DNA of 64,000 nucleotides from Forficula auricularia (GCA_024734495.1 JALMQS010000828.1:1413101-1477100); one strand, 5' to 3'; positions 10,747-22,142 are shown, counted from the stretch's first letter. Notes: generated from the sequence alone by a model not told the origin. A program made the numbers and translations.

Positions 10747-11440
10747 CAATTTTTTACTTTACCATACAGGGTATGGTCAAGTATTGTAATCGTGCATGAA
10801 AAAAGTGTTTTTTTCCTTCTCGAAATATCTCAAAAACGGCTGAAACTATTTTGACTAAAAAAATTGAGCGAAACCATGGTATTTCAGTCTACAAAAAAGC
10901 CCTAATAAGTGAACATCGAAAAAATTATATTTTTCGAGATAATAATTGTTTTGTCAAAATGTCTGTTAGTCTGTCGGGTTGTCTGTGCGTTACCAAATTT
11001 TTGTGGACGAGCAAGCTCTAAAACTTGTGTGAATATCGAAACAAAATTTCACATGTAGTTTTGGTCCATTGAGATTAAGAGCTGATTAGATTTTGGTGCA
11101 TATCGACCCAAAATTAAGGGGGGGTGGCGGGAGGGGGGTTAAAAATTAAAAATCTAGACCAAACTTTGAGCAAACTCAACCAAATTTTGTTTACATAATC
11201 AGTGGACCCCCAGAAGTAAAAAATGCAAAAATTAGCCGCCCAAAATGGGGGGGGGGGGTCAAAAAATGAAAATCTTGGCCATTTACCAAAGTCAACCAAA
11301 TTTTGTATACATAATCAGTAGGACACCAGAAGTATAAAAATTCAAAAACTAACCCCCCCCCTACATGCTTATAAATAATTTTAGGGGCCAGGTTGTATGG
11401 TAAAGTCAAGTGGATGGCCACATCAGAACACGTCAGCTTA
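10747..11440. repeat. dispersed repeat D, copy 1, with internal tandem duplication
   Basis: The unit runs from TTTTACTTTACCATACAGGG through AAAACGGCTGAAACTATTTT to TGGCCACATCAGAACACGTC. An inverted copy lies at 25318-25930, a third broken copy at 57084-57802, and a fragment at about 31838-31960. Inside, two units of about 110-125 bp (near 11131-11255 and 11258-11365) share 'tcaaccaaattttgtwtaca' followed by TAATCAGT and the 'agaagta' block, each ending in a G or C run. No intact ORF; open frames here come from the low-complexity tracts. Confidence 0.65.
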
Positions 11441-11587
11441 TTTTAAATATATATATGGTTCCGCCAGTCTTTGAAAAATTTCATCTAGTTTTCTGAAAAA
11501 AGACACTCCCATCTTTATTTTAATTAAAAATAGTAGTTCCAAATACAAAGAAAATATAAATAATCTGAATATAAAAAAAAAAATTAC

Positions 11588-11781
11588 CTGACAGAGACGG
11601 CAACGATAGGGTTTGATCCCTGCATGAGATCTATAATGAGATGCAAGGGTTGTAGCGGCGGTGAATTTGCGAGGAGGCTGGCAAATTCGACAAAGGAGTT
11701 CTCCTCCAGAACCGCTATTCGAGCCAGGTTTCATATCTTCCATTAATCGAACTGCCATAGCGCGTTCGGTTTCTGATTGGC
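11588..11781 (-). CDS. C2H2 zinc-finger protein, exon 4 (finger 1 and first half of finger 2)
   Basis: Exon 4 enters after TTTTTCAG with two bases that complete Gly124 from exon 3, and leaves in phase 0 at CAG before GTAATT. It encodes an acidic-to-neutral stretch (SETERAMAVRLMEDM), a Gly/Ser linker, and finger 1 CRICQPPRKFTAATTLASH followed by YRSH. Finger 1 has 14 rather than 12 residues between the second Cys and first His, so it is atypical. The linker AGIKPYRC leads into finger 2. The junction inside finger 2 (CRLCQ/AAF) rebuilds a perfect C-x2-C-x12-H-x3-H motif, which is strong evidence for this splice. Confidence 0.87.
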
Positions 11782-12064
11782 CTGAAAAATTGTACTTGTA
11801 AGCCAAATTTATCTCATTAAAAATAATATATAAATATTTAAACTCTAAAATGAAACTAAACTAAGTGTCTAATTAAAAATAGTATTATCACTTGAAAACT
11901 GTTTCAGAATTAGAAACCATAGTGAATAAAATCAACAATTTTAACAAATTAACTAATTTCACGATGGGTGATTCAAACGGAAAGAATTGTCCACTTCATC
12001 AACAGGACCACCAGAGCTTCAACAAACGGGACAAAACAATAGATAAAATTAAAAATGCTTTTAA
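11782..12064. other. zinc-finger intron 3, 3' part
   Basis: AT-rich intron sequence. An open + strand frame at 11892-12101 (STOP-bounded, 69 residues) runs into the transposon at 12065 and has no family resemblance, so I do not call it a gene. Confidence 0.5.
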
Positions 12065-12590
12065 GAAGGTTCTTTCGCAACAATCCACACAAAAAGTTTA
12101 AGCCTCGTAACCACTCTATAAATATGAAGGGAACTAAAATTTTAGGCTATGTTTTTTTAACGTGACTGTCCACTCACACTAGGAAATCTCTATATGGATA
12201 CACACATACTAGCCGGATCGTTTCCAAGTCATTGTGCTTAAATCCCTTCCACTAGAAATAATTGCCCAAATATGTTTTTTTTTTTATTTTTTATCAAAAC
12301 TACGTGGTAAATAATTTCAATTTTTTTTAAGTTACTCCAAATATATTATTCTAACAAATATTAGTTTTTCATCAAGATGGTGAAAGTCCTTCAATGAAAA
12401 AAAATAATGATCATATCCCCACCCTTTCCCTATCTATCCTATGTTAAAAATGTCATTTTTAATTTCAATTATTTCATGTTTGGTGTGGTAAATCGTCTTC
12501 AAATTTTAACAGATGTGTATTATGCTTTTAATGACTTATATTCCAAGTTTCAAAGACTTCTTGAATTTTTGCATTTGTGAAAGAACTACC
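12065..12590. mobile_element. TTAA-flanked element, diverged copy C
   Basis: TTAA at 12061-12064 precedes GAAGGTTCTTTCGCAACAAT, and TTAA at 12591-12594 follows the inverted end GAAAGAACTACC. The ends resemble those of copies A and B (GGTAGTTSTTTCRC). The interior differs from A and B, as expected of an older or distinct non-autonomous subfamily. No ORF related to a transposase is visible. Confidence 0.55.
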
Positions 12591-14430
12591 TTAATATTTT
12601 AAAAAGTCCTTATAAAGGAAAGCTCGGGGTAGGCTCTCTGTAAATTTTGTTGAGCTATCGCAGCCAGCTAGAGCCCTCAAACTATAATAAAATTAAATAT
12701 AATAAAATATTTAAAAAATAATGTATGTTCTTCATTTTGAAGCAAAAGTTAGAGAGCTTAATCGCTTCTCTATATTTTGAAATACAAACATTTTGGCACC
12801 AGAACTTACATTCTACGACTTTTTGGTTTGTTTATTTTTTTGCAATATTGCTATCCAGGCACACAGAACACATAGGTATAGAAAAAAAATTATGGTTGAA
12901 AATGATTCTTTTCACGTTTCGGACATTTTTAAACACAATGAGAAAAAATGTTTTTGAATGAATTCAATACCAGGGTGTCTAAAAGTTTAAATACATTTTT
13001 GCTTGGTACGCGAAACTTTCAGAGCATCGTTTATAAGGAACTTAATAACAAAGAATCTTTGAATTGAATTAAAAAATTACAAACGTTAATAAAGAGTAAG
13101 GTGCAAATATATAATAGTTAAAGTGCTTTCTGTATACTTTTCTTTTTTTTTTTTTGAAAAAATTAAAAAGAAATAAAATTGGTTAAAAAATACAAGTCTA
13201 TTAAGTATGTATAAGTATGTAATGAGGAATAACAGAATATTAGAATTTAACTTTCGCTATTGAAAGGTACAAGGGGAAAAGAAGAGGGTCATAAAAGTCA
13301 ATACTTTTCAAAAATAACAATAGAAGGATGGACACTCCCATATTGCCATAGATCAATTTTAACTAGTACATTTGTTTTCAAACTGTGGGCTAGAAAAAGT
13401 ACCCCAAGAGTTTGATTAAAATTAAAGGACTGGAATAACATGTTTACTTGAAGATTTTTGGTATTTTGCAATTTTTACTTTCACATTTATATTCATAGAA
13501 TATAATGTGGAAGTATTGTGATGTCTGGGTCCTGACTCTTTGAGAGCTTGTATCTCAGAGATGAAAAAAAGTTAATTTCATTTTGTAACTTCTAGGTGGA
13601 AGGAATCATTGCCCTTAAGAGTTGGAAACCGGATTTGGAACATAAACCGGAAATTGTGGTCCTCAGAGGCCAAAAACCCATTGGTCTGTGCGTACGTATC
13701 TATGTACATATGTACCCTCCTGCGTTTCGCAACCATAAGTCTCAGATCTACGAATATAGGATCGATATAATAATATTTATTTATTTTGAATAGACTGTCA
13801 ATACAAATACAGTATACAAAAAGTTTTTAGAATCACAAAATTGTGATTCTCTTGCATTAAAAATACATCAAAGAACAAACATCAAAAGCACACAAATATA
13901 CAAAATATATCTTAAGCTTATAAATTACTCCAAAAATTCTTCCAGTGTATAAAGATTAAAAGTTAAAAATTAACATTTCATTTAATATATAGGCTAGAAG
14001 AAGTACAGCAAGCTTTGGGTTGAAATCGGAAAACCGGAAGTAGACATTTACATGAAAGATTTTTTTTTATTTTCTCAAAAACGGCTCTAACGATTTTTTT
14101 AAAAAATTAGTGTATTTATCAAATGTCATGAGTTATTAGTTGTGTCAAATTTTTAATCCGATTGAAATAAAGGGAAGGGGTGTAAATTAGTAGTGTCGCG
14201 ATGATTTCAAATAAATGAAAATGTGAAAGTCGTGTGGTGAACATACCAGTTGATTTCAAAACGGCTTATATGATTTTATTAATAATCTATACACACTTAT
14301 CAATTATTATAAGTTCTTCAACTACTATAAATTTCGATTAGAATCAAAGAATGGGAGTGAATTAGACATGTCGCAAAAAAAATATTTTAAGCGACCATAT
14401 ATGGTAAGTCGCAGAGCTTCGGGATATGAA
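12591..14430. other. zinc-finger intron 3, AT-rich, no gene found
   Basis: About 1.8 kb of intron. A + strand open frame at about 13596-13790 follows an AACTTCTAG that could act as an acceptor, but nothing in it is recognisable and no partner exon was found. Remaining sequence contains poly-A/T runs and scraps resembling repeat D ('tctcaaaaacggctctaacg' near 14074). Confidence 0.5.
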
Positions 14431-14800
14431 ACTTTTTTTTTTTTTTTTTTTAATGATATTGATGTGAGAAGGAGATACACCAGAAGGTGGATCCCCTAAA
14501 GGCCTGTATGGGCTGGCCCCTCCATCGTGAAAAGAACAGAGCAGAAGGAAAAGAAGCCGGGATCACGAGCCAATCTCAGAAACTTAGATACAATTCAATA
14601 TCCAATTTACTAAGGTTTTAGGGGCTTCGAGCAGTGGTAACATTCTCCGAGCGATAAATTCGGTTAAATTTATCTCCCACTTAATTTTATTACCAGACCC
14701 TATACTTACAGAAAAAATGTCTGGGTATAGCCGGGAATCGAACCCGAGACCTCCGGGTTGCCAGTCAGTTACTCTGACCATTACACCACGGAGGCGGACG
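14431..14800 (-). repeat. tRNA-derived SINE with a LINE-type 3' tail
   Basis: Read on the - strand, a tRNA-like head (14724-14795) has a GTGGTGTAATGGTCAGAG A-box region and a clean GGTTCGATTCC B box. A body follows (KIKWEINL-type open frame, coincidental), then a 3' tail with 'ggccagcccatacaggcctt' and 'ggtgtatctccttctcacat' ending CAATATCATT and a run of about 19 A (T on the + strand). The same tail ends the LINE-related fragment at 5990-6105, so the SINE probably borrows LINE machinery through a shared 3' end. The anticodon stem is poorly paired, so the head is not a functional tRNA. Confidence 0.8.
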
Positions 14801-15410
14801 AACTTATGCTATCTAGAGGCTAGGACAAATACCCCTAAATTATGCTTGATTTCGAAGAACCGGAAGTACTTGTAACGATTTTTTTTTGAATAATTCGTAC
14901 ATTTATCAAATATCTTGAGTTCTTAAAATTCCGAGTGTAATTAAGGTGTGTGAGTTACAGCCCTGATATTTGTAGCTAGAGCCAGGGTTAAGCAAGCTGA
15001 GGCTTTTCCTCCGGTGTTTATGGGATGGGGTTGTTGACTAAATTAGTCGGATCGCAAATAAACAATATTTTAAATACCCATATTTTAAAATGATAAGTCG
15101 AAGAACTTTGTCTTTGAAACTTAAGATATCTATGACTGGAAGAAATACACTACGTTTGGATTGAAATTATAGAACCGGGAGTACCTATTTAGTCTTTTCC
15201 TATTTCTCTTTTGGCTTTATTCCGGTTTCCTCAAAACGAATTAAGGGAAACCCGAATTGAAGTTATTTGAAAGAAGAAAATTGGAATGCTGATTTTAAGG
15301 AGAAAATAATGTGAAAGTCTTGTGGTGCCCACACCAGTTGATTTATATTTAGGAATGTTAAATAATGTACGGTTGAGTGATTCTTTCATTAGAAACTTAT
15401 CTAGAAATGT
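14801..15410. other. zinc-finger intron 3, AT-rich
   Basis: Weakly repetitive intron sequence. Phrases such as 'gaccggaagt' and 'cttgtggtgcccacaccagt' recur around 14230 and 15310, suggesting an old duplicated repeat. No gene. Confidence 0.45.
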
Positions 15411-16136
15411 GACTAATAATTTTTAAGAAAAAAATAAAACCGACTTCAAAATATTAAATGCAACAAATAAAATACACTAAAAGGTATAAAATAATTATTA
15501 TCTTATTTAGTTACAACTAAACGACGAAATATTAACATGAAAATACTTTTGAAGTTGGTGCCCAACATATACCTTTTATGAATCACACTCGACGGATCTT
15601 ACTTAGTACGTTTGGAGGGTATGCTCGCTTATAGGTATAGTTTGTTTGGTACCTACATCAAAAAGTAATTTCATGTTAATATTTCTTCGTTTAGTTGAAA
15701 CTAAATATGATAATAATTATTTTATACCTTTTAGTGTATTTTATTTGTTGCATTTAATATTTTGAAGTCGGTTTTATTTTTTTCTTAAAAATTATTTTTA
15801 TTTTTCTCTTTTTAGTGATGTTATTAATAGTGATCATATCATCAGAACTTGACCAAACTAATATGGCACCATCCCTAAGATACCCCCTTTCCAATAAAAA
15901 AAGAATCATCGAAATCGGTTCATAAACAAAGTTGAGGCCTGAACAAACCTAACAAAAAAGGTCTAATACCAATAAAAAAAAATGGGACCAATCGGAAGCT
16001 AGACTGAACCCAATGCAAGAAAATTTTTCAAAATCGGTTCACAATTGGCGGAGATATGAGGTAACATAGACAAAAAAAAAAAAAAAAAAATTCAGTCGAA
16101 TAGAGAACCTCCTCCTTTTTTGAAGTCGGTTAAAAA
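15411..16136 (+). repeat. composite ACCGACTTC element, copy 1
   Basis: The first 370 bp are a fold-back: the arm 'ccgacttcaaaatattaaat' then GCAACAAATAAAATACACT near 15442 returns inverted near 15735-15775. A 330-bp tail follows (AGTGATGTTATTAATAGTGA ... GAACCTCCTCCTTTTTTGAA, GTCGGTT). The GAAGTCGGT motif bounds both parts. A second direct copy lies at 39374-40107 and an inverted one at 41645-42640. No ORF; superfamily unknown to me. Confidence 0.75.
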
Positions 16137-16612
16137 GGGCGCGGATAGTATTATGTCTCTGAGCGAAATACAAGACCAGACTTGTTTTTATTCTATTAAA
16201 GATTAAATTCTTAATTTTTGTTATTCTAGGAGTAGATATTTGCAATGTGCACTTGAACCAAAATTATACTCATTATATCAATATAATTTTAAATCGAGCT
16301 TCACTAAAATTGAGACAAAATGAAATAAGGAATTACTTGCTTAATTCCTTATTTATTAAATAATAATAGATAATTATTTTTTTATTTATCAAAAATTTAT
16401 TATTTCAAAGCTATTTTTTTAAATACACAGTCCATTATGAATTTAAATAATTAATATATTACCATTTTCTTTTTAATAGAAATAGTTGATTTTTATCCCT
16501 ATAATATCAAATAGAATGTAATCTACTAAAATCATTAGGCACAGTGGTCGACCAAAGTCTTCCAAGCTAGTATTTTTCTAATTTTAAAAAATATAGATGA
16601 TTTTTTTGTTAC
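16137..16612. other. zinc-finger intron 3, 5' part
   Basis: AT-rich intron sequence next to the donor of exon 3. Nothing further is recognised. Confidence 0.5.
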
Positions 16613-16799
16613 CTATAAATTTTGCTTTTCCTTTAGGCTTGCCCTTAGGCACATTAGGAGGGGAAGGTGTTGTATCTACTGCTTCTTCGTGTTCCACCCA
16701 TGAAACATCAGCTTCACTGAAATTTTCAACATGCTGTGGAGAGGAGGCAGATTCTGTCGTAGGCGAAAATTCTTTAACTTTAATCAGTGGTTGTCTTGT
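16613..16799 (-). CDS. C2H2 zinc-finger protein, exon 3 (acidic linker and basic patch)
   Basis: Exon 3 starts after a poly-pyrimidine tract ending TTTGTAG in phase 0 and ends with one base (G) before GTAACA. Its 62 codons read as a Ser/Glu-rich acidic segment (EFSPTTESASSPQHVENF, VSWVEHEEAVD) followed by a proline/lysine patch (VPKGKPKGKAKF) that could serve as a nuclear localisation signal. It contains no zinc finger. The single-base phase fits exon 4, which begins GC to give Gly124. The 4.8 kb intron 3 separating it from exon 4 is filled with repeats. Confidence 0.8.
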
Positions 16800-17727
16800 C
16801 TACAAAAAAAAAAAAAAAAAGAATTATAAATATATATTTGATTTTTCGCTTTTGAAAAGCTATTATACTTAAAATTAATTATTTTGATATAAAAATAAAG
16901 AAAATTTTCAATTAATCAATAAATAATAAATTTAGAGAATATAAAAGAATAATCATAAATGTAAATGAAAGTTATTTAAAGAATAAATACAAACAGTATG
17001 TCTTCTGCTTGATGTAAATAAGTATACCTAACAATAGATAATTAAATTAATTAATTTGAGACTATAGTTTCGATTTGGCAATTTTTGTAGACGATCAGTT
17101 TGAGCTAGAAAGTTTAAACTTCAGTTTATTAAAACAAACCTGTGTGCCAGTTTCAACTCAAGAGCTACGAATTCATTAAATAACTTCTCATTTAACAATT
17201 TAATTTATTGCTAATTTTCTGAATTTTTTAACAAGAAGTTCTGAATCTAGAAAGCGCAAATCTTCTTAATCTTTTAAAAACATTTAAGTACCGGAACAAA
17301 CTTTATGTCATTGGGTTATCGTGAAAACAGAATTTTGATATACAGATAGACTGAAAAATTCAATGCTTGAAAATTATTCATTTTGTATTCATCTTCTCGG
17401 GAACCTAAATACCAAAAACAGAAATTCATTTGTTCAAAGTCATATTGGTTTCACTTAGAAGGATACCCATTGGCCGGGTTTGTCACTTGGGTTCAATTAT
17501 TAAGGGGATGAGTTGGTGAATACAATTATTCTGACATGTAATTAAAATAATCCATTACAGCTCGGATTCAGTAGAAGATAATCTCATGATTCGAATCCAC
17601 TCTCTCGATAAAATGAACTTTTATACAGAAGAAAGACACTTATTTGGTTTATTTCTTATAAATTCATCAACTGCGTAAAAAAAATAAAAAAATAATAATA
17701 TTTTTATTAGAATTACATTATACTTAC
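16800..17727. other. zinc-finger intron 2
   Basis: AT-rich intron of 0.9 kb. It holds a TCTGCTTGATG half-copy at about 16998-17030 and a half copy of the GAACACAA/TGACATG palindromic family at 17500-17600. The latter's uninterrupted ACATGTAATTAAAATAATCC near 17533 serves as the empty-site reference for the transposon at 30153. Confidence 0.6.
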
Positions 17728-17858
17728 GTCATTAGTAAAATTACACTGTTTCATTTTGCATCTGACTTTTAACCGTGAATGCTTTTCTTCATCATGGGTT
17801 TCAGAATAAAATATTCGAGAAGCCACTTCTGCCAAAAGTCCAAGAAGACCTCCTTCAC
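17728..17858 (-). CDS. C2H2 zinc-finger protein, exon 2
   Basis: Exon 2 is 131 bp, between a TTTACCATTTCAG acceptor and a GTAAGT donor. It begins with GT, which completes Gly18 from exon 1, and ends in phase 0. The 43 codons read EGGLLGLLAEVASRIFYSET, then a charged segment and RCKMKQCNFTND with two cysteines. No known domain is recognised. Its Leu-rich start could form a helix used for protein contacts. Perfect phase with both neighbours and consensus splice sites support the call despite its short length. Confidence 0.78.
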
Positions 17859-18209
17859 CTGAAATGGTAAACATCCGAGAAATTAGAAAATAAATAATAA
17901 TTATTACAACTAATAAAATATTTCTTTGATATGATAAAAATATATGCTTTTGTTAGCAGAGTTCGATTTTTGCTTGGAAATCTGTTTTGCTGCTGTTTCT
18001 TATTGAATAAAATATGTTTAAAAAACCACAAATCATCAAATGCGACATACAACTAAAATTAATTTAAAAAAGAAATAAAGAAATCATATAAATTGTTAAA
18101 GATTCAATTTCATGGTCAAATATTGTAATCATGCAGGAAAAATTATTATTATTATTAATATTATTTATAAAATTTAGGGAACGCGGTGTTGGTTTATAGT
18201 GAAACATTG
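17859..18209. other. zinc-finger intron 1, 3' end
   Basis: AT-rich sequence with a 'ggtcaaatattgtaatcatg' scrap at about 18114 that resembles the start of repeat D. No gene. Confidence 0.5.
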
Positions 18210-18298
18210 TTAAAATTAAATTAGGTTGGAGTTGGTGGTGTTTCACAAGGAGATTCTCCTTGTGAAACACCACCAACTCCAACCTAATTTAATTTTAA
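18210..18298. repeat. perfect 44-bp-arm hairpin
   Basis: The 44 bases 18210-18253 are the exact reverse complement of 18255-18298, with a single central base at 18254. The arms include TTGGAGTTGGTGGTG, then TTTCACAAGGAGA. I checked the arms base by base and find no mismatch. If transcribed within the zinc-finger pre-mRNA (either strand reads nearly the same) it would fold into a long stable stem. Whether it is a MITE core, a processed small-RNA precursor or a replication-generated palindrome cannot be told. Confidence 0.9.
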
Positions 18299-18410
18299 TA
18301 TTATTTAGTTCAAAGGTAAAATGGGTCTCTAATAGTGTCGTTGCAATGTCTGCTTGTCTGTCCGTCAAACAGAGCTTGAGTTTTATGCCATAAAAGAATT
18401 TGGTCTTTTT

Positions 18411-18926
18411 GATTTTAAGTCGATTCTTCCACGTTTTCAGTAGAGGTTGCCATTAATAGTCAAAACATCAAAAATGGAATGCAATAAGGTTATTCCTCTA
18501 GTATTAGATAAGAATCGATCGTTATTTTTGATTTTAATTCGATTCCTCCATGTCTTCAGTAATGGTTACCAATAATAATCGAAGGGTCAAAAATCTAATG
18601 TAGAATTATTATTCCTCAAGTAATAGATGAGAATCAATCGCTATTTTTGATTTTAAGTCGATTTCTCCATGTCTTCAGCAATATTTACCAATTAAAACCG
18701 AAACGTCAAAAATCCAATATAGAATGGTTATTCCTCAACTACTAGATGAGAATCAATCGCTATTTTTTATTTTAACTCGATTCCTCTATGTCTTCAGCAA
18801 TGGTTACCAATAAAAACAGAAACGTCAAAAATCCAATATAGAATGGTTATTCGTCAAGTACTAAATGAGAATCAATCGCTATTTTTGATTTTAACCCGAT
18901 TCCTCTATGTCTTCAGCAAAGGTAAC
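18411..18926. repeat. tandem array of a 119-bp unit (about 4.3 copies)
   Basis: Units start at 18411, 18530, 18649, 18768 and 18887, exactly 119 bp apart, each opening GATTTTAAST(C)GATT and containing 'ccatgtcttcagcaatggtt' and 'gagaatcaatcgctattttt'. The first unit is the most divergent and the inner ones are nearly alike. The same unit in reverse complement forms a three-copy array at 27110-27477, including the same divergent end unit and the same flank ('ttatgccataaaagaatt'). So the array is part of a mobile element whose copy number varies. Confidence 0.88.
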
Positions 18927-19724
18927 GGAAAAGAAAATAACGCAGTTGCTATGGTTACTTATAAAATTTACTCCCAAATTTTTAGCATTTCACAGAGAGA
19001 AGCCTATCCATTCTTACTTAAGCACGTTTAAATGAGCTATATTAAGACGATCAAATGAATGAATTTTAAACAATTTAAAATAAAAAATAAAAATTAAAAA
19101 TTAAAAAAAACGTACTATCTTACTCTAGAATAAAGTACTTTAAAATATAATTTTACTAAACTTTATTTAACCTTTTTTGTGGTCCCCAAGGTACTTAATT
19201 AGGATATTAAATTTCATCAAAATTGGTTAAGTGATTTTCAAGATATTTAGAAAAAACTAAAAAAGTACTGAAATAAAGTACTAATGTTTGTTGGCCGATA
19301 TGTACCAAAAATTAATCAGCGCTTCATTTTGTTAAACTAATGGTAGGTTTTAAATTTCATTTCAACCGGTGAAACGGTGTGGAAAAAAACGTGGGCCATA
19401 AAAACGATAACATCCATCCATAGGTACATATATGCACGCACTAAATGAAAAAATCGCACTTTTTGGCCTCTCGACGAGACCCCATGTAATTTTTGGCAAA
19501 GCCGTCACGTGCTAAAATTCAAACTAATTGAATACTACAATTTGTGACTTTAATTAAGTCCATGGGTTCCGTAGTCTTTACCTGAGGACCCTTGGAAGTC
19601 GCGCTTGCCGCGAGACCGATTACAATACTTTCCCCATGCTTCGCATTGGATAAAGTAAAAAGTATAAAATATTTACCCAGATTTGATCCTTTGGTGGTTG
19701 AGTTGTTTATCAAAATAGAAGTTT
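18927..19724. other. zinc-finger intron 1, repeat-like, no gene
   Basis: Contains 'gcttcgcattggataaagta', repeated at 32927, and blocks such as 'tccatccataggtacatata'. A - strand open frame (19519-19737) overlaps these repeats and shows no family likeness. Confidence 0.45.
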
Positions 19725-19985
19725 CGACTAAAACCAACTAGATTAGACACTTGATGAGATATTTCTATCAGAATGTACAACGTTTCGTCACCTGATTCTG
19801 GAGTCGTTTTCAAGTGCTTGCGAGGTGAATTCCATTTAGGGAATCACTTCAGGCACAGTCATTTCAAAAATGAAATTGATTTCATAAGCACTTGAAACGA
19901 GTCTAGAATTAGGTGTTGAACATTACGAATTCTTTTGAGAAAGAATATCTCATCAAAATGTCTGATCTAAGTGGGTTCAGCAAAA
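19725..19985. repeat. palindromic MITE, about 260 bp
   Basis: The arms 'gatgagatatttctatcaga' with 'tcgttttcaagtgctt' on the left return inverted on the right ('aagcacttgaaacgagtcta', 'gagaaagaatatctcatcaa'). A half copy sits at about 21060-21175 ('ggagtcgttttcaagtggtg'). No ORF. Confidence 0.65.
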
Positions 19986-21476
19986 AATCATTCATCAAGT
20001 CCTAAAATACTTCGGCTCACACTTTAATTTTCTCCATTTTTCAGGAAGGGTCTACTAGATTTAGGTCTTACCCTTAATGCGTCTTATTATCATTTTAACA
20101 TAATGTAGTACATAAAAATTAATATTAATTTTGAATGATAAGTGGTTGGAATCAACGGTAAAGTAGAACGGATGTAGCAAATACTATATAAGTAGATAAA
20201 CGATCCCCTTTAAGTTTTCTAAGTGCATTTCAATGGAGGTAGGATTTATTGACTTATTCACTGCGAGACGTTACAATATTGAAAATGAATGCCTTCTTTG
20301 TGGGAGCACCACAGAAGTTACTAAAGTGTTTTACAAGTAGCTTGACGTCTTATAAAACAAACAAGCATTAAATTTATTTTTAAATTAATCTTTCAACTGA
20401 AGAGTTGAATTTGTTGAGTGTTTTTTAATTTAATCCAATTGAGTATTACTTGTTGTGAAATATACAAGAAAAACAATATAACGGAGGTGTAAATATCAAA
20501 TAAGTTTTCTTCATTCTCTTTGAAAACTAAAGAATTGATGAAATATTCAAAGCCCTAAAAGGAAACTATAACAATGATTTTATTAATACCAATATGAGTG
20601 TTTAAAGAGAAGACTCTCGGAAAGTTTATCTTAAATTTATTTTCGAAGAATATTTCAATATGCATAAATCTTCATTCATAAAATGATGACATCCTTCACA
20701 ATTAAATTATATAGACGTTCGCGCAAAACATTCAATTAAATCACTCTGGTTCTTTATTCCCGTTGCTCAAACATCAATCTCAAACGAAATCATATAATAA
20801 CCAATTTAAAAATTCAATTTTAGATACGAATGAAAATTTAATTAAAAAAAGATGGCCCGACACGTGAGATCCTTTCCTTTTTGTACAATTTGTCAAATTA
20901 ATTTCTTTATTTTATGTGAAAATAAAATAATTTTTTTTTAAAATAAGTAAGTAATGTCTCAGAAAAAAAATCATTTTTAGGCCATTAACAAAAAAAAACT
21001 TATTATACTATATAGTAGATGATGTTGATGTTTTGATGATTGAGATGATTATCGAAAGAGAAGTGTCAACTTGAACCACCTGGATTGTAATTTTTAATGA
21101 GAAAATCTCAGCAGAATGCACGGTGTTTTGACACCTATTTATGGAGTCGTTTTCAAGTGGTGTAGGAGAAGCCTGTTGAAAGAGTGAGGGACTATTCTAG
21201 TTCGCAGGTTCGTACTTGCTGGCATATCATCCAGGCTGGTCAACGTGTAAGCTTAATTACAAAATAAAATTTAAATAAAATAAAATAACTCATCTCAAGG
21301 TTAAAAAATACAAATGAAGTAGTCATATTAAGTTTTTTACGAAGTATTATTTAGTTTTATTTAAAAAATAATACTATTTTGAACTCATTGGACCTTGAAA
21401 TAAATAAATATTAAATTACAATTTTCAGTTTCGAATTTTTTCATTAGTTTTTAGTTTTTGAGATTGATATGTGGAC
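19986..21476. other. zinc-finger intron 1, AT-rich
   Basis: About 1.5 kb with no coding signal. It includes the half copy of the 19725 MITE at about 21060-21175 and otherwise unremarkable AT-rich sequence. Confidence 0.5.
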
Positions 21477-21802
21477 CAGGGATGTTGCGGATGCCGATTT
21501 TTTCACATCCGCGTATGTGAATGCGGATGCGGATTTTTGAATGCTCACATCCGCCGATGCGGATGCGGATGTTTAAGATTATATATAAATATAGTATATG
21601 AATGAAGAATTAACACAATGATAAAGTAATTATTAACATTTTTATTAATGAAAATTAGTATTAAGTATAATGCTTCTATTTTTTAACTTCACTTACTAAT
21701 TTTCATATTAGTAAGTGAAATTAAAAATAGGAGCGTTATACTTAATAAAGAGTAATATTGCCGCCTTTTCTGATTCAAGGCGGTTACGCAGAGGTTCGTA
21801 AA

Positions 21803-22069
21803 TTAAACCCGCGCTACTAAATAATTGTTCGCTAGAACACTGCCTGGAGGAGTGGATAAAAATCTTCGTGCTATCGGTGATAATATCTTAAATTCCTCTC
21901 GATGAACACTCCACCATTTAAGAGGATTTTCATCCACATTGACTCTTTTTTTAGTGCGGTAAGAAAGTAATTCCTTTTTGAGTACAGCTTCAGTGCTACC
22001 ATTTTCTGGTATTTCTTGACTCTCAACTTCACTTGACGAATCTAACATCATAACAAGGTCGTTTTTCAA
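21803..22069 (-). pseudogene. hAT transposase, C-terminal dimerisation remnant
   Basis: The frame contains NPLKWWSVHREEFKILSPIA followed by RRFLSTPPGSVLANN, the classic hAT C-terminal dimerisation motif in which the W-W, LS..A...L and S.....S/N-type positions are recognisable. It lies in a different frame from the upstream remnant at 22143-22652, so the original protein is broken. In this family the domain mediates dimer or oligomer formation of the transposase in the nucleus. Confidence 0.85.
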
Positions 22070-22142
22070 GCATAACTTTCTGACGAAACTTGATGTCCCT
22101 GGTCCTAGTTGTCCATATCCTTTTCCGTGGAATCAGTCATTC

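Noticed and set aside
11114..11421. Two - strand frames with poly-Pro segments
   Set aside because: They are produced by G/C homopolymers in repeat D and have no conserved protein features.
13596..13793. Possible + strand exon after AACTTCTAG (VEGIIALKSWKPDLE)
   Set aside because: No partner exon, no donor of quality and no recognisable family; left as intron.
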